Part shown: positions 32,632-38,053 of the stretch, one piece after another | Numbering within the stretch: position 1 is the first letter of the stretch | How the letters are laid out: the number at the start of each line of letters is the position of its first letter | Origin: Mycolicibacterium peregrinum | GTDB taxonomy: Bacteria > Actinomycetota > Actinomycetes > Mycobacteriales > Mycobacteriaceae | DNA length: 38,053 nucleotides | Assembly: GCF_001665625.1 (NCBI RefSeq) | Contig: NZ_LZSY01000030.1 | Coordinates: forward strand, 1-38,053 | Direction of reading: 5' to 3' | Position numbers and translations under genes: made by a program | Notes under the pieces: generated by a model | The model's input: only the letters and a program-made list of their open reading frames with translations | Told to the model about the DNA's origin: nothing | Databases searched by the model: none

Positions 32632-34037
32632 ACGCGGGCGTTCTTGCCGCCCGTGCAGGTGATCCAGTTCTCGCCCGAGGACTGCTGGCAATGCATCAGG
32701 AAATTGGAGCCGTCGCACAGTGCACCGGGCACCCTGCCGCAGTCCACGGCACCGGGGGCCGACACCGCGCGCGGCAGCGGGCTCGCGTTGCCGTATTCGG
32801 CCCAGTACGACGTCAGCACACTGTTGGTGAAAAGGCATGAGGTTTCCGGTGTTCCGCGTCCGGCGCGGCTGCCGAACCCGCTGGCGGTGGTGGCTGCGAA
32901 ACCGTCGTCGCAGGTCTGGTGCAGGCTGCTCTGATCGGGACCGGTAACCAGCGGCGGCAGCGGACCTCCGTCCTGCCCCGGATCCTTGCCAGACGCGGAA
33001 GGCGGTGTGTCCGAGGGCTGGCCGACGTCGGTGGCAAGCATGCCGATCACGACGCCGAGGCCGCCGAGGATCAGCGCGGCCGCCACGGCGATGACGGTCG
33101 GCAGCACCCAGCCACGCCGGCGGGGCTCGGAATGGGCGGGCGATTGGTCCGGCGGTGGACTGACCGTGGAGGCGGCGAGCGTCGGCGCCTGGTGCGGCAG
33201 GGTCGTCGGCGCCGAGCCGGCCTGCAGCGCACGTTGGGCCGCCCGGCCCAATGCGCCCGCGGACCCGTACCGGTCGTCGGGGTCCTTGGCCATGCCCCGG
33301 GCCACCACATCGTCGAGTGTGGAGGGCACCGTGGGATTCGTGATGCTCGGGCGCGGAGGCGGTGCGGAAATGTGCGCTGCGAGCAGATTTTCCAGGTTGT
33401 CGCCCGGGAACGGCGGATGACCGGTCAACGACTCGTACAGCACGCACGCCAGCGAGTACGAATCGACCGCCGGCGTCACCGTCTGGCCCGTGAACCGTTC
33501 GGGCGCCATGTAATTCATGGTGCCGATGCGGGATCCCTCGGTGGTCAGCCGGCTGTCGCCCTCGCTCTCGGCGATACCGAAGTCGACGAGGTAGGCGAAA
33601 TCGGCCGGCGTGACGATGATGTTCTGCGGCTTGATGTCGCGGTGGATCAACCCAGCCGCGTGCGCCGCGTCCAGGGCAGCCGCGATCTGGTTGATGATGG
33701 CCACCGCGCGCGCCGGTTCCAGCGGACCGTCGGAGATCAGATCCGACAGCGTGGCACCCTGCACCAACCGCATGTCGATGTAGAGGCTGCCGTCGATCTC
33801 GCCCCAGTCATGAATGGGGATGACGTGCGGTTCCTGCAAGACGGCCGCCGCATGCGATTCCCGCTGGAACCGGGTACGGAAGATGGCGTCGTTGGAGTAC
33901 TGATCGGCGAGGATCTTCAAGGCCACGGTCCGGTTCTTGTCCGCATCGAAGGCCTCGTACACCTCCCCCATCCCGCCTCTACCCAGCAGGCGCGTGATCG
34001 AGTACTTGCCGAACGTCGTACCGACGCGCGAATCCAC
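32619..34037 (-). CDS. PknH-type transmembrane Ser/Thr protein kinase with short Cys-rich sensor
   Basis: 472 residues from GTG 34037, chosen because AGGGGAG sits about 8 nt upstream; TTG 34043 would add two. The kinase domain (12-275) has GRGGMGEVYEA, Lys41, LIHRDIKPQN, the DFG of VDFGIA and TMNYMAPERF, and closely resembles M. tuberculosis PknH (EPHVIPIHDWGEIDG, then VVARGMAKDPDDRY). A Pro-rich juxtamembrane region, one membrane helix (about 310-334) and a compact extracellular part with six cysteines follow. PknH itself has a larger, different sensor. A receptor kinase for the neighbouring FHA regulator is the natural reading. Confidence 0.9.
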   Translation of the reverse strand: MDSRVGTTFGKYSITRLLGRGGMGEVYEAFDADKNRTVALKILADQYSNDAIFRTRFQRESHAAAVLQEPHVIPIHDWGEIDGSLYIDMRLVQGATLSDLISDGPLEPARAVAIINQIAAALDAAHAAGLIHRDIKPQNIIVTPADFAYLVDFGIAESEGDSRLTTEGSRIGTMNYMAPERFTGQTVTPAVDSYSLACVLYESLTGHPPFPGDNLENLLAAHISAPPPRPSITNPTVPSTLDDVVARGMAKDPDDRYGSAGALGRAAQRALQAGSAPTTLPHQAPTLAASTVSPPPDQSPAHSEPRRRGWVLPTVIAVAAALILGGLGVVIGMLATDVGQPSDTPPSASGKDPGQDGGPLPPLVTGPDQSSLHQTCDDGFAATTASGFGSRAGRGTPETSCLFTNSVLTSYWAEYGNASPLPRAVSAPGAVDCGRVPGALCDGSNFLMHCQQSSGENWITCTGGKNARVYLW

Positions 34038-34120
34038 TTCCAATCTCCCCTGGTCGTTCGCTATAGACGCAGTATCGCCTGTGAGGCCACGCGATGCAGA
34101 TGATTACCGACCATCTCTGG

Positions 34121-34579
34121 TCAGGGGCTTCCGATCGCGGGCACAGTGTCGGGTCGGCCTTTCGGCTGTTGGTACCCGGGGCAGGCTATCTCGATCTTGA
34201 CCTGGCGCCACCCGTGCCCTTCCTCGGCAGGCATCCGTCCGCTGACCGTGTAGACGTCGTCGACCTTGATGGCCGTCATCTCCTGCGAGTCCTTGGTGAA
34301 TCCACTGCCCTCGGGAATATGGAAGCCCGCCGCCGTGACGACCAGGCGGTGTGTCGTCGCCAGCATGAGCCGCACACTCTGTCGGTGGTTCGTCGCCGAC
34401 GGCGAGGCATAGATCAGCAGGTTGCCGTCGGGGAACCGGGTGCAGGTGACCTGCGCGGCCAGGGTGTGGGCATCACCGTCGATCACGATCTTCACGTCGG
34501 ACAGACCGACCCCCGACGTACATCCCGTCAACAGTGCGATCGCAGCCGTCGACGCCGCGATACCGGCGCGGACACGCAT
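34121..34579 (-). CDS. LpqH-family (19-kDa antigen-like) lipoprotein
   Basis: 152 residues from ATG 34579. Lipoprotein signal MRVRAGIAASTAAIALLTGC with lipobox LTGC (Cys20). Mature part: VKIVIDGDAHTLAAQVTCTR, NLLIYASPSA, LVVTAAGFHI, VYTVSGRMPAEEGHGWRQVK and IEIACPG. It matches the LpqH family layout: one conserved disulfide (VTC to IAC), beta-rich, with IDGxxxxxxxxVxC near the start and a closing xEIxC strand. Surface-exposed and lipid-anchored; function in the family is envelope and immune related. Same strand as the kinase, 83 nt upstream. Confidence 0.85.
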   Translation of the reverse strand: MRVRAGIAASTAAIALLTGCTSGVGLSDVKIVIDGDAHTLAAQVTCTRFPDGNLLIYASPSATNHRQSVRLMLATTHRLVVTAAGFHIPEGSGFTKDSQEMTAIKVDDVYTVSGRMPAEEGHGWRQVKIEIACPGYQQPKGRPDTVPAIGSP

Positions 34580-34704
34580 CTGTGCAGTATGGACCGGGCA
34601 CGGGCGAGCGCGCCGGATGAATCTGTCGATTTCAGCCGGTATGGCACACCGCACTTGAGAAAATGACCCCGCCGATGGCGCTACCTGGGCGAATGGGATG
34701 CCGC

Positions 34705-35502
34705 ATGATCGAAGTGATCGACCGAGGATCAACCACCGAAACGCATCCCGTGCCGCTGCTCTTCGTTCACGGTGGCAGTAGCGCAGCATGGTGCTGGGAC
34801 GAGCATTTCCTGGGCTACTTCGCCGGCCGGGGCTACCGCGCCGTCGCGCTGAGCCTTCGCGGCCACGGGTCCAGCACCCTGTCCAAGCCTCTCAATTCCT
34901 GTTCGATTGCCGATTACGCCGACGACGTACACGCCGTTGCCGACACGCTCGGTGGCAAGCCAGTGGTCATCGGTCATTCCCTGGGGTGCTGGGTCGTGCT
35001 GAATTACCTTGCAACGCACGCTGCTCCAGCTGCGGTGCTCATGGCACCCGGCACCCCGCGGGGAATACGCCGATGGGCACTCGGCGTCCTCCTCCGGCAT
35101 CCGTGGCTGGTTCTGCGTACCAACACCGTCGGCAATCCAGCCGATCTTTTCGGGACGCCGGACTTGGCCCGGGAATTCGTATTCTCTGCGGGTACACCCG
35201 AGTCCATCGTCACATCCTGTTTGGCGCGCATGGGCTCCGAGAGCAAACGCGCCGCCCGAGAAACAGTGAACCAACTTCCTGGTGCTGACCTGATCGCAGC
35301 GCCAATGCTCGTCCTGGGTGCAGGAGCCGATGGTATGCGAATCGACAGGGATGCATCTGCCGTCGCCAGGACCTACCAGGCAGATCTGGAATTGTTCCCC
35401 GGTATGGGGCACATCATGATGCTCGGGCCTGGTTGGCAGGCGGTCGCGGACAGAATCGACGCTTGGCTGATCTCAGCCGCCGGCACCCCGATGCCGGCCT
35501 GA
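34705..35502 (+). CDS. Alpha/beta hydrolase
   Basis: 265 residues if started at ATG 34705 (MIEVIDRG), where the fold begins; earlier ATGs at 34663, 34675 and 34693 are in frame and would add up to 14 residues. Core motifs: LLFVHGGSSAAWCWDEHF (oxyanion HGG), VALSLRGHGSS, VVIGHSLGCWVVL (nucleophile Ser), acid region LVLGAGADGM and LFPGMGHIMML with the His. Typical single-domain esterase/epoxide-hydrolase-like protein without signal peptide. Base composition looks less GC-rich than neighbours. Confidence 0.8.
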   Translation: MIEVIDRGSTTETHPVPLLFVHGGSSAAWCWDEHFLGYFAGRGYRAVALSLRGHGSSTLSKPLNSCSIADYADDVHAVADTLGGKPVVIGHSLGCWVVLNYLATHAAPAAVLMAPGTPRGIRRWALGVLLRHPWLVLRTNTVGNPADLFGTPDLAREFVFSAGTPESIVTSCLARMGSESKRAARETVNQLPGADLIAAPMLVLGAGADGMRIDRDASAVARTYQADLELFPGMGHIMMLGPGWQAVADRIDAWLISAAGTPMPA

Positions 35503-35577
35503 CCAGAACACAGGACCGGCGAAATTAGGTAGCCGACTACGCTACGCATCTCTCGTTCCCGGCAGGACCCTTGACGG

Positions 35578-35685
35578 ATGAGCGTGCAAGATAGCGACGC
35601 CCGGGACGTCAATCGGCTGGCACCGGACTACCTGGCGCACTGGGTCGTCAAAATGCGGCGTGCGCTGGCCTGGAAGACGCTTTGA
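35578..35685 (+). CDS. Possible 35-residue ORF upstream of a lipoprotein gene
   Basis: ATG 35578 to TGA 35685 encodes MSVQDSDARDVNRLAPDYLA and then HWVVKMRRALAWKTL. It ends 10 nt before the lipoprotein start, so a leader peptide or coupled micro-gene is possible. No Shine-Dalgarno is clear (GGCAGGACC is about 12 nt upstream) and I know no relative; it may be chance. Confidence 0.25.
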   Translation: MSVQDSDARDVNRLAPDYLAHWVVKMRRALAWKTL

Positions 35686-35695
35686 GGTGGCACAC

Positions 35696-36292
35696 ATGAA
35701 GATCGGAAACTCGATGATCAGGCTGACGGGTGTGGTCGGCGTACTGGTGGCCGGCGTGTTCGCGTCGGTGACAGGCTGCGCCGACCCGTCTCCCGCGGCC
35801 CCGGCCGCCGGCAGCTCGGTCACGCTGCAGGACTTGCTGTCCGCACCGGTGCCGGCGCTGTGCCAGCACGACCCAGGCAACCTGGTGAACGGGCAACTAC
35901 CGCCTCAGGATTCGCATCCCGGTTCGGTGAGAATCGCCCAGAGAAACGATGAGCCGGACAGGAGCTACAAGGTCGCGTTCGGCAACCTCACCGGCGGCGC
36001 CAACACCGATGCCGCCATGGTGACCGACTGCAGCGCCGGTGGGGTGCCGTGGCCAGAGACCGTGCAGCTCTACACGGCCGGGCCGACGCTGTTGGGTGGG
36101 GTGAACCTGGGCGACCTCACGCACAGCCGCGAGGTTGTGACCGACCTGTCGATCAGTGATGGTGTCGCGCACGTGAACTGGCTGGCCAACGGACCCGACG
36201 ATGGCGAGTGCTGTCCCACCATCAAGATGGCTGCCGATCTGCGGTGGGATGGCTCCACCGTGAACGCCCAGAACGTCCGCAGGCTCAACTGA
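35696..36292 (+). CDS. Putative lipoprotein, function unknown
   Basis: 198 residues from ATG 35696, with GAGGTGG just upstream. Signal MKIGNSMIRLTGVVGVLVAG continuing to a lipobox SVTGC (Cys28), then a Pro/Ala linker. The mature part reads LQDLLSAPVPALCQHDPGNL, YKVAFGNLTGGANTDAAMV, VQLYTAGPTLLGGVNLGDL and ECCPTIKMAADLRWDGSTVN. This beta-rich pattern with aspartates in GNLTGGANTDA may be a metal- or ligand-binding fold. It resembles actinobacterial lipoproteins of unknown role. Confidence 0.75.
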   Translation: MKIGNSMIRLTGVVGVLVAGVFASVTGCADPSPAAPAAGSSVTLQDLLSAPVPALCQHDPGNLVNGQLPPQDSHPGSVRIAQRNDEPDRSYKVAFGNLTGGANTDAAMVTDCSAGGVPWPETVQLYTAGPTLLGGVNLGDLTHSREVVTDLSISDGVAHVNWLANGPDDGECCPTIKMAADLRWDGSTVNAQNVRRLN

Positions 36293-36319
36293 GCCGAGCA
36301 TCAGCCCGCGAGTCTGAAA

Positions 36320-36354
36320 TTGTGTGCGAGTTTCGGCCACAATCTCGCACACAA
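36320..36354. terminator. Bidirectional terminator between lipoprotein and cutinase genes
   Basis: TTGTGTGCGAG (36320-36330) and CTCGCACACAA (36344-36354) are perfect 11-bp arms around a 13-nt loop, centred in the 82-bp gap between converging genes. It is the longest hairpin stem in the window apart from the edge fold-back. Confidence 0.75.
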
Positions 36355-36374
36355 GCTCAGGTTGGGCGGTTCGA

Positions 36375-37007
36375 CTAGACCTTGCCGGCCGCGAAATCGG
36401 CTGCCTGCGCGACCTTTCCGGACTGCACATAGGACACGTGGGCACCCATGTCCCAGCCGCCTTCCCAGCAGATCGGATCGCCCTCGTTGCACTGGGCGAT
36501 GGAGTTGGCCGTGTACTGCGGTGCCAGCATCGGCAGCGTCTGCCCGGCGGCCAGAAGTCCCGAGAAGCTGGTGAGCGGTGTACCGAACAGTGCGGTGGCC
36601 GCGACATGGTCGGCGACCTGAGGAGACGCCTCGTTGGTGGCCTTTTCGATGACCGCCGCGCCCTGCGAGTAGCCACCGAGCACCATCTTCGTATTCGGAC
36701 AGCTGGCGGCGACGGACTCGATGAGGGACCGCGCGGCGTCAGTACCGGCCGGGGTGCTGGTGTTGAAGTCGTTGGTCGCCGGGTAATCCACCGCGGTTCC
36801 GTCGACGGTGCGCGGCGCCACCCGCGCACGCAGGTCGTCGACGAACGGACCACCGACACTGCCCAGGCCCGGGGGCTCGTTGGTGCCGCGGGCGAACACC
36901 ACCTCGACATCGGGACACGGTGCGGCTTGGGCCGACGTCGGCGTGATGACCGGAGCGGCTGCGGCGAATGCCGCGAACGCCAGGATCGGTGCGAGCTTGC
37001 TGGTCAT
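36375..37007 (-). CDS. Secreted cutinase-family serine esterase
   Basis: 210 residues from ATG 37007. Signal peptide LAPILAFAAFAAAAPVITPT up to AQA. Cutinase motifs: PCPDVEVVFARGTNEPPGLG, nucleophile elbow VLGGYSQGAAVI (Ser114), LFGTPLTSFSG, then CNEGDPICWEGG (Asp177) and GAHVSY (His190) completing the triad. Four cysteines sit at the conserved disulfide positions. Mycobacterial cutinase-like (Culp) proteins are esterases, lipases or phospholipases acting outside the cell or on the envelope. A 10-bp-arm dyad abuts its start codon. Confidence 0.9.
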   Translation of the reverse strand: MTSKLAPILAFAAFAAAAPVITPTSAQAAPCPDVEVVFARGTNEPPGLGSVGGPFVDDLRARVAPRTVDGTAVDYPATNDFNTSTPAGTDAARSLIESVAASCPNTKMVLGGYSQGAAVIEKATNEASPQVADHVAATALFGTPLTSFSGLLAAGQTLPMLAPQYTANSIAQCNEGDPICWEGGWDMGAHVSYVQSGKVAQAADFAAGKV

Positions 37008-37009
37008 AC

Positions 37010-37043
37010 CCACCGATCGTAGGGCCGTTCCCCCGATCGGTGG
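37010..37043. promoter_or_regulatory. 10-bp-arm dyad directly upstream of the cutinase start
   Basis: CCACCGATCG (37010-37019) and CGATCGGTGG (37034-37043) are perfect arms with a 14-nt spacer. The nearer arm ends 2 nt before the ATG (37007), covering where a ribosome site would be. It could be an operator or an RNA hairpin that limits translation. Confidence 0.5.
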
Positions 37044-37147
37044 ACCCACGATTCCGGCGATTCATGGTCTGACCAGCGGACAGACTCGGCGCCGCGCAGA
37101 CGGGATGGTGTTCTCAACACACCAACACCCACCGAGGGGAACACCAC

Positions 37148-38017
37148 ATGACCACCACGAACAACACCACCAACCGCATCGGCCTCGTTCGCCGCGTCGC
37201 ACTCATCGCCGCAGCGGCGGCCGTGCCGGTGATGGGACTCGCCGTCGCGCCGACCGCCGGTGCAAAGGTCCCGGACTTCGGTCCATGCGGAAACGTGAAC
37301 GACAAGGTGGACCTCTGGAAGGACGTCAGGTACGCCACGCCGGCACACAAGGACGGCGCGATCGACGTGGTGTTCCCCGGTGGCGACAAGTCCCGTGGCT
37401 ACGCGGTCAGGCAAGGGCACCACCCCGCCCAGCTGACCGACCTGCTGGTGATACCGACGGCACGCGAGACCGGCATCGAATGCGACAACCTGACGGAAGC
37501 CGGCGCTCCCCACTACTTCAAGGACGCCTTCGAGCAGGTCAGCATTCTGCCGCCGGGCAATCAGGGTCAGGCCCCGGACTGGGCGTTGGGCATCAACTCC
37601 GCCGACAACCGCGGCCAGGATCAGCTGCACATCCACGTGACCCTGCTCGACCCGACCGCCCGCGCCGACATCGACCAGGCCGTGAAGAACCACAAGGTGA
37701 CCAAGGATGAGAAGGCCTGGAAGACCTCGGTGATCGGGGTGCGGGGCCACACCCAGGCGGGCCCGATCGAGAAGAGCCCCCACGGCTACCGCACCTGGAA
37801 CACCGACAACATCGACCAGAACTTCTTCGCGGCACTGAACAGCCAGATCGTCGCGCCGCTGAAGAAGTCGGGCGCCGACGTGGGCATGAACAACGAGACC
37901 CTGTTGATCACCAAGAACCACCAGGGCCCCGGGTTCATCGTGCTCGCCAGTGACGAGAAGTCCGGCATCACCCCGGCCGGCGTCAACAACATCGAGCGGT
38001 TGCTCGACAAGGGCTGA
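37148..38017 (+). CDS. cdh: CDP-diacylglycerol diphosphatase family protein (Cdh-like), exported
   Basis: 289 residues from ATG 37148 with GAGGGGAA upstream. Signal segment VALIAAAAAVPVMGLAVAPT and on to AGA, then the Cdh domain: PCGNVNDKVDLWKDVRY, LTDLLVIPTARETGIECDNL, HYFKDAFEQVSILPPGNQGQ, WALGINSADNRGQDQLHIHV (His161, His163; the HIT-like catalytic motif) and GFIVLASDEKSG. M. tuberculosis Rv2289 is annotated as Cdh. The enzyme splits CDP-diacylglycerol to phosphatidate and CMP; being exported, its real substrate may be another nucleotide diphosphate compound. Confidence 0.87.
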   Translation: MTTTNNTTNRIGLVRRVALIAAAAAVPVMGLAVAPTAGAKVPDFGPCGNVNDKVDLWKDVRYATPAHKDGAIDVVFPGGDKSRGYAVRQGHHPAQLTDLLVIPTARETGIECDNLTEAGAPHYFKDAFEQVSILPPGNQGQAPDWALGINSADNRGQDQLHIHVTLLDPTARADIDQAVKNHKVTKDEKAWKTSVIGVRGHTQAGPIEKSPHGYRTWNTDNIDQNFFAALNSQIVAPLKKSGADVGMNNETLLITKNHQGPGFIVLASDEKSGITPAGVNNIERLLDKG

Positions 38018-38053
38018 GCCTGCCTGCGAACCCAACGGCCACCCGAGCACGGG

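Noticed and set aside
32919..34103. 394-codon plus-strand frame
   Set aside because: Antisense to the kinase gene whose catalytic motifs are unmistakable.
1..38053. CRISPR arrays, tRNA, rRNA, insertion sequences or prophage genes
   Set aside because: I looked for regularly spaced repeats, CCA-ending cloverleaf patterns, transposase or integrase motifs and phage structural genes and found none.

Overview
The window is high-GC, gene-dense actinobacterial DNA. It reads as a chromosomal segment of an environmental, probably fast-growing Mycobacterium (Mycolicibacterium type). The support is a set of mycobacterial families: DUF4193, an LpqH-family lipoprotein, an EmbR-like BTAD-FHA regulator next to a PknH-type kinase, a DUF6636 secreted protein, a Rv3406-like sulfatase dioxygenase, a CadI/Acr3/ArsC arsenic locus, a Rv0315-like GH16 protein, a cutinase and a secreted Cdh-like protein. 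I see no rRNA, tRNA, CRISPR, transposase or phage genes. The left edge (1-216) is a perfect fold-back inverted repeat that cuts an amino-acid ABC transporter gene and looks like a contig-end chimera.

Layout. 1-1051: fused solute-binding/permease gene (minus), truncated. 1052-1527: gene-free stretch with two hairpins. 1528-3593: small conserved protein, TauD-like dioxygenase, acidic protein, DUF4193. 3631-6009: arsenic resistance locus, arsR divergent from cadI-acr3-arsC, with two operator half-palindromes. 6043-9591: SnoaL-like protein, a cytochrome P450 broken by a frameshift, a small Cys-rich secreted protein and a YeeE/YedE transporter. 9668-13441: a tight four-gene operon (189-aa unknown, DyP-type peroxidase, 335-aa unknown, BASS-family transporter), facing a MalT/LuxR-type regulator whose 3' end overlaps it by 71 bp. 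15739-19321: membrane and envelope genes and a small GNAT. 19357-25307: Kup potassium transporter, TetR with a divergent alpha/beta hydrolase and a 20-bp dyad, MDR reductase, APH-like kinase. 25350-27251: long secreted alpha/beta hydrolase. 27344-34037: the most unusual block (below). 34121-38017: LpqH-like lipoprotein, hydrolase, lipoprotein, cutinase, Cdh.

Most interesting block: on the minus strand a 642-aa fusion (cysteine-dioxygenase-like cupin, a middle domain with a caspase/CHAT-like His...Cys pattern, and a SAM methyltransferase) is translationally coupled to a MurI-like racemase with an altered DSG motif, followed by a DUF6636 secreted protein. Upstream of both the fusion gene and the DUF6636 gene lies the same element: three heptads at exact 11-bp spacing, at nearly the same distance from the start codon. 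Such tandem heptads are the hallmark of SARP/BTAD targets, and a BTAD-FHA regulator (EmbR type) is encoded divergently right beside the first copy. That regulator is coupled to a SxxK/SDN/KGG serine hydrolase and faces a PknH-type receptor kinase. The proposal is a kinase-to-regulator-controlled cysteine-oxidation and racemisation locus; its function is inference.
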